Shown here piece by piece: positions 31,601-40,900 of a DNA stretch of 64,000 nt (positions within the stretch are counted from its first letter, which is position 1; the number at the start of each line of letters is the position of its first letter). A program made the translations under genes and the position numbers. A model generated the notes under the pieces. The model ran no database searches. It was not told the DNA's origin and saw only the letters and a program-made list of their open reading frames with translations. Source of the stretch: Tritrichomonas musculus (lineage: Eukaryota; Parabasalia; Tritrichomonadida; Tritrichomonadidae); NCBI GenBank assembly GCA_039105265.1, contig JAPFFF010000039.1, positions 372,001-436,000 of the forward strand, in the 5' to 3' direction.

Positions 31601-31695
31601 CCGGATATCTTTTTTTCTTCCAAATTTGGCTGAATATTTATGCATAAATCATCATAATAGGCGGGTTTTATGCCATATATGGCTGAAAGATGCAT
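28660..31695 (-). CDS. Spt5-like KOW-domain protein with Arg-Asp/Arg-Glu repeat tail
   Basis: The protein has 1011 residues. Residues about 55-190 resemble the KOW1-linker region of eukaryotic Spt5: NLKPGLFVCVHDPKYFKDVA, LLKMIPRINY (human SPT5 has LKMIPRIDY), an LDP-x-x-I segment and GDKYIGKFLYKKF near 160. Spt5 with Spt4 forms DSIF, the Pol II elongation factor. The preceding NGN domain, which binds Spt4 and the polymerase clamp, is not visible in the 55 residues before it. Residues about 200-240 are acidic. About 250-390 hold three to four copies of a 40-residue Ser/Lys/Asn repeat. Residues about 700-1011 are a tail of (R/E)D(Y/F)LRE(K/R)DLD-type decapeptides. The tail resembles RD motifs of NELF-E and splicing proteins. 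The start ATG has an Inr (TCATTTA) four bases upstream. The likely role is nuclear transcription or RNA processing; the exact role is inferred. Confidence 0.72.
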   Translation of the reverse strand: MHLSAIYGIKPAYYDDLCINIQPNLEEKKISGKTLKIQNSATSFLKNKAIKPNNLKPGLFVCVHDPKYFKDVAQIIDVNINSGKVLLKMIPRINYRDMHAFSVKTQSALNCILDPRAIIPQNFFKTDLFVSEQKQAKLNISWAKDGYVDAIQWDGDKYIGKFLYKKFLISEIYTAKITRKKIFLFKSNLTDFERNDKKFMENLETFLKKNNIDCNFDSESDTNSNDFDLSSSDFEDEVNEIVSSENTRLSQAKKDSTNNSKEENISSSRLRKENNSSNTKESASLHSNKKESFSQNATKKDSANDSKEEGVNSSRMRKDLNMKESASLHANKKESFSQNSSKNDSINDSKEENINASRMRKDLNTKESGSLYANKKESFSQNASKKDGFYSNADNNVVYDKMPKSKIKIMSKKDIYESVGITNVSKSRSKNEEKTNQSHKSHNDEESKAQLKNKSRSKIARSQSEVTPTITLADQIAHSSEYKRMTNEINEIESNQQDTSKIEPIKSDDDISKVGRSNSQVYSVIPAPEKDPPVSFNPIEKANSFTPTNGIQFDLPLMPRDSFADIKNHDPNSPHEISPKSSTIEYHNPFEISKTKNRIGSDQTKLIDFQPNSTSVIDSVLPSQSYNFFDPITDKKNDDLPLFGPISLDSLIGSSSELNNQSSLSQELPLIVADEGKSTSNIENDDQIFKNKRKDDEMRELESRDKYKRREYDFRDKERNYDRDRDYIKNYFTEKSFDRRDLDRERDRDYYRERSLNRDREYFRERDLDRDYYREKNYDKDRYYDKDREYFRERDFNPKFERDYLRDRDYLRDKDYLREKDFDRDYLREKVLDRNYLRGRDYLREKDLDREYLRAKDLNRDYLREKNLDREYLRGKDLDRDHFGAKDLDRDYLREKNLDREYLRGKDLDRDHFGAKDLDRDYLREKNLDREYLRGKDLDRNHFRAKDLDRDYLREKDLDKDYFRKKDINRDYLREKDLERDYYRDHFGDEYLYRGRDYYRDRGKIRKEYYE
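28741..29310 (-). repeat. 30-bp coding repeats with 90-bp higher-order units
   Basis: DNA encoding decapeptides such as KDLDRDYLRE is repeated throughout. About three 90-bp units near 28831-29120 (decapeptides ending YLRE, YLRG, HFGA) are almost identical to each other, showing recent tandem expansion in the tail of the Spt5-like gene. Confidence 0.85.
30520..30950 (-). repeat. About 120-bp imperfect coding repeats
   Basis: Three to four copies encode segments like KESASLHANKKESFSQN followed by SKEENINASRMRKDLN in the Spt5-like protein. Copies differ by several substitutions, so they are older than the 90-bp tail repeats. Confidence 0.75.
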
Positions 31696-31698
31696 AAA

Positions 31699-31705
31699 TA
31701 AATGA
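31699..31705 (-). promoter_or_regulatory. Inr element TCATTTA of the Spt5-like gene
   Basis: On the minus strand the sequence reads TCATTTATTTATG, placing TCATTTA immediately before the start codon at 31695. The same heptamer precedes the BspA-like and DnaJ genes. Confidence 0.55.
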
Positions 31706-33501
31706 TTGATTTTTTTGAAAACTTTTCAAACTTAGTAAAAATATAAAATTTATTAAAATACAAATTAATAAGTGAGTAAAATCCATTTTTATGTTTTATA
31801 TATTCATTTTAACCGTTTAAAATTATCAATCTATATCGTTATTGTATTTTTATTTTAGGTTAACATATGAATTCTAGAATTACTAAAAAAATAAAAAAAA
31901 TAACGAGTTTTAACTATTATACAAAAGGTCAAATAATTAACCCTTTCTTGTTTTATTTTTTAAAAATCTTCTCAAATATCGGGATATATTCAATTTTAAT
32001 CACAATTTTCGGATGATTGAATTATTTCAATCTATCAAATCAAGAGTCCTCTCAAAAAGTGGACTGTCAAATTGATTTTTCTCATTGATGAAAAGGTTTT
32101 ATGATTTTATAATGATATAATATAAAACTTTATTTTAAGCATTTGCACTTTTTAAATAAAAGATTAAAATTATTTGAAGATTTAAAATGATTAATCATTT
32201 TTTTTCAGAAATTTTAATGGAGTAAAATGACATATTATATTATTTCCCTTTTTTCAGAAATTTTAATGGAGTAAAATGACATAAATATATATTATGTAAA
32301 AAAGAAATATTTATTATAATAAAGTATAGTTTTTTCAAAGCCTTTTTAGCTTTTTTATGGAATGATGCAAAATCAAACAGCTGGGCAATAAAAATTCGGT
32401 GACTTATTACTAATGTGGAAATATATGTGTTACAATGGCTTCAATTCTTTTTAATTTTCGTTATAAAGGAGCAGAATCGTTGCATAAAGCATGCTTTGAT
32501 GGCTAATTTGAATTTGAAAAACGTTCACTATATAAATAATAAATGGCAAAGAATATCAAATGTGGGATAGCTGCCAATCTTTCAGTCTCCTATATCAGAT
32601 TGTTTCTAACCAATTGATGCTGTTTTCCGAAAAGAATAGTGAAATAACATATCGTGGGCTTACAGAGAATCAATAAAAATTATTATAAACAACCATAATG
32701 TAAACGATTAAAAAATATTCAAAAAATTGAGAGGAAAATCTCCTGAAAAAAATCATTTTCGATCTACCAAATATTTTTATCTTATGCTTTATTAGGATGC
32801 TTATTGCTTTTTCATTTTCCATATTTTTAGAATTAAATATGATATAATAATGGATATGAGTTATTGGTTAACTCTGAAAAATTGATATTTAAAATAATTA
32901 TTAAATTAAGTAAACTTTCTTATTACCCTATTTTTTCTCCTTTTATCAGTGCTTTAATTGATGCTTCTAAGTTTTTTTTGATCCAAATATTCTTTAATTG
33001 TTCAAAAATAATAATGTAAACTTTGATAATTTTGGAAAAATAGACTAAAAATAGATTTATAAAGAAAGAAATAATGCATATTGATTGAAAATATTCTTTA
33101 ATTTTCAAAGAAAATTTTAACTTTAATTCAACAGCAAATGAAATGGTATTACTGTAATAATTTTATATTTATAGTGTAAATAATCAACGAAAGCACTTGG
33201 TTTATTGATATAATATAACATATTAATCGAGATATTGATGTACTGTTTTCATATTATTTCAATGGTAAATGATGTGAAATGCTATTTAATCGTTTTTTAT
33301 TTTACCTATAAAAATAATTTTTTGTTAAATTTTTTTTATAAATATTACATAAAAAATGATAATACTCCATTTTGGTTTATTTTATATTCATTGAATTTTT
33401 AATAGAATTTTTTTAGTTTTCAAATGATGATTGTTCCGCAAAATTTTGGTGAAATTACAAATCACTTTTGAGAACTCTAATGATATGAACATTTTACAAC
33501 T
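31706..33501. other. 1.8 kb AT-rich intergenic region
   Basis: No gene is supported. About 32370-32600 is less AT-rich and reads in pieces as peptide-like sequence with stops, perhaps an old gene remnant of unknown family. A 35-bp direct duplication lies at 32200-32283. Confidence 0.4.
32200..32283. repeat. 35-bp direct repeat, two identical copies
   Basis: The string starting ttttttcagaaattttaatg and ending with gagtaaaatgacata is present at 32200-32234 and 32249-32283, separated by 14 bases. Confidence 0.85.
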
Positions 33502-33508
33502 TCACTTT
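33502..33508 (+). promoter_or_regulatory. Inr element TCACTTT of the C2 gene
   Basis: TCACTTT fits TCA+1(C/T)T and lies 14 bases before the ATG at 33523. Confidence 0.5.
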
Positions 33509-33522
33509 TATTTCTGGTTAAT

Positions 33523-33921
33523 ATGGAATTACACATCAAAGCAATCGAAGCCGCAGATGTTCCAAAGATGGACACAGCTGGAAAGTCTGACCCATTCCTC
33601 ACCTTCCAATTAAGCACATCATCACAAAAATGGAAAACAAAGTCCAAGAAGAACACCGCAACACCAGTCTGGAACGAAGAATTCCATTTACCAATCACAT
33701 CAAGCATGAATGATGAACTCACCATCAAACTTTATGACGATGATGATGTTTCAAAAGATGATATTATTTCAACAAAAGTTTTCAAGGTCAGAGAATTCCC
33801 AGTTGGAAAAGTTGTTGACCAATGGTACCAATTCAGTCCAGCTGCCAAGGTCAAGACTGGCGGAAAAGTCAGACTTGTTTTCCATCTTGACAAATCCGGA
33901 AAACCTGCTTTCAAATCCTAA
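33523..33921 (+). CDS. Single C2-domain protein
   Basis: The protein has 132 residues and is essentially one C2 domain. It starts MELHIKAIEAADVPKMDTAG, followed by KSDPFLTFQL, then KWKTKSKKNTATPVWNEEF, ELTIKLYDDDDVSKDDII and an EWYQF-like KVVDQWYQFSP strand. Loop aspartates Asp17 and Asp23 and the DDDD cluster supply the usual calcium ligands, so calcium-dependent phospholipid binding is expected. It has no partner domain. Short stand-alone C2 proteins of this type are abundant in trichomonads and plants. Codon use is strongly biased and cleaner than in neighbouring genes, suggesting high expression. The stop TAA is part of TAAATA, like trichomonad polyadenylation contexts. The start is supported by the Inr 14 bases upstream. 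Confidence 0.93.
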   Translation: MELHIKAIEAADVPKMDTAGKSDPFLTFQLSTSSQKWKTKSKKNTATPVWNEEFHLPITSSMNDELTIKLYDDDDVSKDDIISTKVFKVREFPVGKVVDQWYQFSPAAKVKTGGKVRLVFHLDKSGKPAFKS

Positions 33922-34065
33922 ATACCATCGATAAATAAAATATCTATTTACCTTTAGTTTAGTTTTTATTTCCCTCTCTTTTTACTCTTTTTATATATGT
34001 TTAAGATAATATATAATTTAATTTATCCATCCTCTTTTATGCCATATTAACAATATAACCAATTT

Positions 34066-34530
34066 ATAGTTGGTGGAAAAAACTGCGTTTTGAGGACAAA
34101 ACTATGTTTTCTCGATGAATATTCAATATTTTTTAATAAAAGTTATATATAATCACATTTCATATTAATACAAATCTATATACAGGTTTTTATCAATTTT
34201 ATTGAACTTAAACTTTGATAATATTATAATAAAAATTATTTTATAACATCAACATTTTTTTAATATTTCCTAATTTTTAAATTATCGCTTGGATATACTA
34301 TAAAATGGATAAAATATTTTTTAACAAATGTTGTTCAGTAAGGAAAAAAAATCGATTTTTAAAAGATTTTTTAATATTCACTTCACCACTATAATTCTTT
34401 TTATATCACATTTCAGTTTTTATATAGGAAAATGGCTTTTTAAAAACGCATTTTCATTTCATTAAAACATATTATTGTTTAATGATATCCTGCTAATACT
34501 TTATTGATAAAATAAAATTACTGAAAAAGT
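34066..34530 (+). repeat. Left terminal inverted repeat
   Basis: This is the left arm of the MULE-like element. Pairing with the right arm continues to the CTGAAAA near 34521-34527 and fades a few bases later. Confidence 0.85.
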
Positions 34531-35535
34531 CCTTTGATAATAAGATAAATTGTTTTTAATATTTTTTTTTATTACTTTTTTTATCAACTTAAATTTCACT
34601 ATGATAGATTTATCAACCAAATTTACTACTAATATAATATATATCTATATATTATATATTATCAGATTTTAATAATAAATTCTCTGTAAATTACTTCCTC
34701 ATGTTAGAAATTAAATTGCAACTTTAGTTAAAAATATCATTGATTATACATAATGTGTATGGAATTTTCGTATAACAATTATAAAATATATATAATATTG
34801 GTATCTATATGTTTTTACCCAGTCAAATCTGGCAAATCATTTATAGGTCACTTGGTTGAAAAGATGAAGAATCAAAATTAATCTACTTTATTTTTTTCTA
34901 TCAAAGAATTAAATTGATCTAATTTTTTGTAGAAATGAATAATATTCAAATATAAATATGAATATGATATTATCATTCAATAATATATTATATTTGTCAT
35001 TTTTGGGAAGATGATTAAAAATGTATTTTGTGTGCTTTTCTCGCCGAACAAGTGTCATCGTATAAATTTATCTATATATATTTATTATTGACATGTAATG
35101 TTATCCTAAATATTAAAGTTATTAAATATTTCTTTTTAAAAATTCTTACAAAACTTGGTTTTAATTTATATTCAAAAAACACTAATATTTTTAGACATAA
35201 TCAATATTTGATTATAATATTTATAATATACATGTTACTTTTGATATTATAAATATTTTCACTTCAAAAAATGCAATTTACTATTTTTTTCCTAATGAAA
35301 AATTAGTTTTTTCAAATTTTTTTGAAAGTATTTTTTAGCATGAATAACTTGATGGTTATTAAAGATATAATAATTTTAACATTCTATTTATTATTTTAAT
35401 AGAATGATATATAATATCTATTTCTTTAATAATGATAATCATTTAAATATATCGAGGAAAATGGTTTTTTGTTTCACTTAGCATTTGAAAAGAAAAAAAA
35501 ATTCATTTTCAACTAAAATTCTAAAAAAAAAAATA

Positions 35536-35999
35536 ACTTTTCAGTAATTTTATTTTATCAATAAAGTATTAGCAGGATATCATTAAACAATAATATGTTT
35601 TAATGAAATGAAAATGCGTTTTTAAAAAGCCATTTTCCTATATAAAAACTGAAATGTGATATAAAAAGAATTATAGTGGTGAAGTGAATATTAAAAAATC
35701 TTTTAAAAATCGATTTTTTTTCCTTACTGAACAACATTTGTTAAAAAATATTTTATCCATTTTATAGTATATCCAAGCGATAATTTAAAAATTAGGAAAT
35801 ATTAAAAAAATGTTGATGTTATAAAATAATTTTTATTATAATATTATCAAAGTTTAAGTTCAATAAAATTGATAAAAACCTGTATATAGATTTGTATTAA
35901 TATGAAATGTGATTATATATAACTTTTATTAAAAAATATTGAATATTCATCGAGAAAACATAGTTTTGTCCTCAAAACGCAGTTTTTTCCACCAACTAT
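35536..35999 (-). repeat. Right terminal inverted repeat
   Basis: This is the right arm of the MULE-like element, the reverse complement of 34066-34530 with a single-base length difference in a T run near the inner end. Confidence 0.85.
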
Positions 36000-36008
36000 A
36001 ACTAATTT

Positions 36009-36089
36009 AGATACCAATTGATTTTTAAACTTTAAAGCGCCATTTAAAAAAATAAAAAATTGTTTTCAATATTATCAATGAACGCTCTT

Positions 36090-36123
<34 letters not shown>

Positions 36124-36561
36124 ATAATGATCCTCATCCTAATTTTGTAATTGGTACAATTTCGTACCGAAAAATTTTATATTCATGCAAAATTTGCTAA
36201 AGAGAAAGGTAAAAATTTTTCATTTGAAAAATTTATTTAAAAATTTTCAAAATTTTTTGAAATTTTTATTCTGAAATATTTTACATTAAATTTTACACCA
36301 ATCTATCAATCACTAATGAGTTAACTTATAAGCTATTGATAAATTTAAAGATTGTTAAAAATATATACTGTTAAATATTCTGGGTTAATTGAAATTAAAA
36401 ATAATATCAAAAATAAAACAAAGTCTTTTAAATAAATATTATATGTTATATACACACATAATGGTGTTAACTTAGATTTCAAGTTTTTCAGATAAAACGA
36501 CTTCAGTTAGATAAAAAATATATTTCATATAAAAATAATAATAAATAAACAAAACAATATA
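36009..36561. other. AT-rich intergenic region
   Basis: No gene is seen. A T-run followed directly by a long A-run near 36088-36124 forms a perfect T/A hairpin-like palindrome. Confidence 0.45.
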
Positions 36562-37086
36562 TCACCACAATATTGGCATTGCTTCAGTACTCGGGGTGGA
36601 TAAAGGCTCATAATTAATATCTAAATCGATATCAAGGCTACTATTTTCACTTTTTTGAAGGTTTTGCGAATTAAATCTTCGATACATTTTAATGTAAGAT
36701 TTCTTTCGACTTTCCATTTTAAATGACCTAATATCTTTAAGGCGAAAATATTCATTTTTTGATTTTTTATTTGTAAATATGCGAATTTTTTCTTGAAACA
36801 TTATATCAGTTGTTAATTTCATAATTTTAAAATCATTATCATCAAATTGATCAAATCTTTTTTTGAAAGCAACAATAACTCCACCATTTGCTATATTGAG
36901 ATCTTTAACTGTCAAGTTTGGATTTAAAACAATTACATTGTAGGAATATGTAAATTCGAAAACATTTGGAAATACCATTGATATTTTCCCTATTTGTAAA
37001 TTTCGACTGATCAATAATGTTTTGGTTACTTTCTGTGGGACCAAAACTATTACTTTTATCTTTTCCAAAACACTGCTTTCGTTCAT
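36562..37086 (-). CDS. Hypothetical protein (174 aa), possible ubiquitin-like fold
   Basis: No family is recognised with confidence. The first 80 residues alternate beta-like hydrophobic strands: KIKVIVLVPQKVTKTLLI, then FEFTYSYNVIVLNPNLTVKD and NGGVIVAFKK. This order (beta hairpin, strand, L-x-V-x-D-L turn, G-x-x-I-x-V end) resembles ubiquitin-like domains, but the similarity is only structural intuition. The C-terminal 90 residues are basic, then acidic, with no visible domain. There is no signal or membrane segment. A TCATTTC Inr-like string lies about 35 bases before the ATG on the minus strand. The full-length open frame and gene-like codon texture support a real gene. Confidence 0.6.
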   Translation of the reverse strand: MNESSVLEKIKVIVLVPQKVTKTLLISRNLQIGKISMVFPNVFEFTYSYNVIVLNPNLTVKDLNIANGGVIVAFKKRFDQFDDNDFKIMKLTTDIMFQEKIRIFTNKKSKNEYFRLKDIRSFKMESRKKSYIKMYRRFNSQNLQKSENSSLDIDLDINYEPLSTPSTEAMPILW

Positions 37087-37908
37087 GCTATTATTTATTG
37101 GTGTACTTTAAAATTACGAAATGATATGATGTCATTTTAGGAGGAAAAAATGCAATTATTTTGACACTAACTTTTTCAATAATTTTAATTTTTACATCTA
37201 TATATCTTCAAAAATAATAGAGAATTTTAAAATTTTATTATTATTTTAGAAGTAATATTTTATATTTAGTTTATTAATAATATAAATATTATATATATAA
37301 TGATGAATTGACAGATTTGCTCATATTTGTGAAAAAGATATATTTTAAGTCATATACTTAAATAAAATCAGTTTATTTAATTTTTTTTAACATATATATA
37401 TATAATTATATTTTTTATGCATTAAAATATAATAAATAAAAAACTATGTTTTTTGTTAAACGAGAAATATGCAGAACACAATTTTTTGAAAAAATTATTT
37501 TGCCACATTTAAAATTTTCACCTTTAAATTTGACCATTGAAAAGACTTCTTTTTAATTTAATTTTTTTTGATATTCCACAAAAAATAAAACAAAATCTTT
37601 CCAAAATCAAATTTGTTTGACGGAAATAATTATTTATATTTGGTTGATTCTTTCTTGTTTTATTAATTGAAAGGAAATTTCAAATGATTTTCCAGATTTA
37701 TTGATTTTTTTTAGTTTTTCCATTCAGAAAGAGTTATCAAAAAAGAGAAAGCTTTCCAAATAGTGAAATGTACCTACCATTACCAAACAATCAAAAAAAA
37801 TATCTTGGAAAAATATTGAATAAAAATTTTTCAAGTGGAAAATTTGAAAAAATTAAATGAGACCTCTCAATTTTTTTAAATACTAATGATAAACGTTCAT
37901 TTATTTAT
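37087..37908. other. AT-rich intergenic region
   Basis: Nothing beyond homopolymer-rich spacer is seen between the 3' end of the saposin-like gene and the upstream side of the hypothetical gene. Confidence 0.45.
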
Positions 37909-40900
37909 TTAGCAAAGTTTAATCCAGGAACAACATTGCTCTGGTGGAAGATTTGAAAGAATAAGAGATACAAATGCTTCAATGTTTTGCTCATTGATTG
38001 TTTGGCAGAAATATTTGAGGTATGGGACCTTTGGACATTCTTCTGAAACCAATTTCCAAAGAGCATCAACAGTGACATTTTGTAAGTTATCTTCCGCCCA
38101 TTGGAACCAAGACTTACAAACATCGCAGCTTGAGTTTGATTTGTGTTTTGAAACTCTCAAATTTTGACTGGTGCAGAGACCAATCTTTGTGCAGATGTCG
38201 AGTGCTTCGAGATCTTTTTCAAGCCATTCGAGAATTGTTGGGAGATAAGAGTCAATGACAGTCTTGCAGAGTGAGTCGTATGGTGATCCAAATGTTGTGC
38301 ATAATCGTTCAACAAGTGTTGCGATTTCTGATTCAACTGTTTGATCTTTCAATAATTGCTCGATATACTGAACAACTTTTGTGCACATGTCACATCCAAT
38401 TCCATTCTGGTAGTTCTTTGGAAGTGTCACTTTTTTAACATAATTTCTCTTTGAGACTGTTGATGAACAGAGACCAATTCTTGTACAAATATCGAGTGAT
38501 TCAAGATCTTGTTCAAGCCATTGAAGAACACTTGGGAGATATTGAGCAACAACTGTCTTACAAAGTGAGTCGTATGGTGATCCAAATGTTGTGCATAATT
38601 GTCCAACAAGTGTAGCGATCTCTTCTTCAACTGTTTGATCCTTTAGTAATTTTTCAATATAATTGACAACATATGTGCACATCGTGCATCCTACACTCTC
38701 TTTGTAGTTCTTTGGAAGTGAAATTTTTCTTAATGATGCTGTTGATGAACAGAGACCAATCTTTGTGCAGATGTCGAGTGCTTCGAGATCTTTTTCAAGC
38801 CATTCGAGAATTGTTGGGAGATAAGAGTCAATGACAGTCTTGCAGAGTGAGTCGTATGGTGATCCAAATGTTGTGCATAATCGTTCAACAAGTGTTGCGA
38901 TTTCTGATTCAACTGTTTGATCTTTCAATAATTGCTCAATATACTGAACAACTTTTGTGCACATGTCACATCCAATTCCATTCTGGTAGTTCTTTGGAAG
39001 TGAAATTTTTCTTAATGATGCTGTTGTTGAACAGAGACCAATCTTTGTGCAGATGTCGAGTGCTTCGAGATCTTTTTCAAGCCATTCGAGAATTGTTGGG
39101 AGATAAGAGTCAATGACAGTCTTGCAGAGTGAGTCGTATGGTGATCCAAATGTTGTGCATAATCGTTCAACAAGTGTTGCGATTTCTGATTCAACTGTTT
39201 GATCTTTCAATAATTGCTCAATATACTGAACAACTTTTGTGCACATGTCACATCCAATTCCATTCTGGTAGTTCTTTGGAAGTGTCACTTTTTTAACATA
39301 ATTTCTCTTTGAGACTGTTGATGAACAGAGACCAATTCTTGTGCAAATATCGAGTGATTCAAGATCTTGTTCAAGCCATTGAAGAACACTTGGGAGATAT
39401 TGAGCAACAACTGTCTTACAAAGTGAGTCGTATGGTGATCCAAATGTTGTGCATAATTGTCCAACAAGTGTAGCGATTTCTTCTTCAACTGTTTGATCCT
39501 TTAGTAATTTTTCAATATAATTGACAACATATGTGCACATCGTGCATCCTACACTCTCTTTGTAGTTCTTTGGAAGTGAAATTTTTCTTAATGATGATGT
39601 TGTTGAACAGAGACCAATCTTTGTGCAGATGTCGAGTGCTTCGAGATCTTTTTCAAGCCATTCGAGAATTGTTGGGAGATAAGAGTCAATGACAGTCTTG
39701 CAGAGTGAGTCGTATGGTGATCCAAATGTTGTGCATAATCGTTCAACAAGTGTTGCGATTTCTGATTCAACTGTTTGATCTTTCAATAATTGCTCAATAT
39801 ACTGAACAACTTTTGTGCACATGTCACATCCAATTCCATTCTGGCAGTTCTTTGGAAGTGAAATTTTTCTTAATGATGCTGTTGTTGAACAGAGACCAAT
39901 CTTTGTGCAGATGTCGAGTGCTTCGAGATCTTCTTCAAGCCATTCGAGAATTGTTGGGAGATAAGAGTCAATGACAGTCTTGCAGAGTGAGTCGTATGGT
40001 GATCCAAATGTTGTGCATAATCGTTCAACAAGTGTAGCGATTTCTGATTCAACTGTTTGATCTTTCAATAATTGCTCGATATACTGAACAACTTTTGTGC
40101 ACATGTCACATCCAATTCCATTCTGGTAGTTCTTTGGAAGTGTCACTTTTTTAACATAATTTCTCTTTGAGACTGTTGATGAACAGAGACCAATTCTTGT
40201 ACAAATATCGAGTGATTCGAGATCTTGTTCAAGCCATTGAGGAACACTTGGGAGATATTGAGCAACAACTGTCTTACAAAGTGAGTCGTATGGTGATCCA
40301 AATGTTGTGCATAATTGTCCAACAAGTGTAGCGATCTCTTCTTCAACTGTTTGATCCTTTAGTAATTTTTCAATATAATTGACAACATATGTGCACATCG
40401 TGCATCCTACACTCTCTTTGTAGTTCTTTGGAAGTGAAATTTTTCTTAATGATGCTGTTGTTGAACAGAGACCAATCTTTGTGCAGATGTCGAGTGCTTC
40501 GAGATCTTTTTCAAGCCATTCGAGAATTGTTGGGAGATAAGAGTCAATGACAGTCTTGCAGAGTGAGTCGTATGGTGATCCAAATGTTGTGCATAATCGT
40601 TCAACAAGTGTTGCGATTTCTGATTCAACTGTTTGATCTTTCAATAATTGCTCAATATACTGAACAACTTTTGTGCACATGTCACATCCAATTCCATTCT
40701 GGTAGTTCTTTGGAAGTGAAATTTTTCTTAATGATGCTGTTGATGAACAGAGACCAATCTTTGTGCAGATGTCGAGTGCTTCGAGATCTTTTTCAAGCCA
40801 TTCGAGAATTGTTGGGAGATAAGAGTCAATGACAGTCTTGCAGAGTGAGTCGTATGGTGATCCAAATGTTGTGCATAATCGTTCAACAAGTGTTGCGATT

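Larger units (their letters stand above)
34066..35999. mobile_element. 1.93 kb element with ~465 bp terminal inverted repeats (MULE-like, non-autonomous)
   Basis: The two ends, about 34066-34530 and 35536-35999, are reverse complements over their whole length with almost no differences that I could find by reading both arms. The termini are ATAGTTGGTGG...CCACCAACTAT. Direct repeats AACCAATTT (34057-34065) and AACTAATTT (36000-36008) flank it: a 9-bp target duplication with one change. Long TIRs plus 9-bp duplications are the hallmark of Mutator-like elements, a class known from T. vaginalis. The 1.0 kb interior is AT-rich and shows no transposase or other gene, so it would need a transposase in trans. 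Arm identity implies a very recent insertion or gene conversion. Confidence 0.85.

Noticed and set aside
35028-35252. 74-codon frame in the interior of the long-TIR element
   Set aside because: It has no ATG start and no transposase-like motif; it is AT-driven.
34066-35999. A Polinton-type element, because of the long inverted ends
   Set aside because: It is under 2 kb, has no gene inside and has a 9-bp rather than 6-bp target duplication; a MULE-like element fits better.
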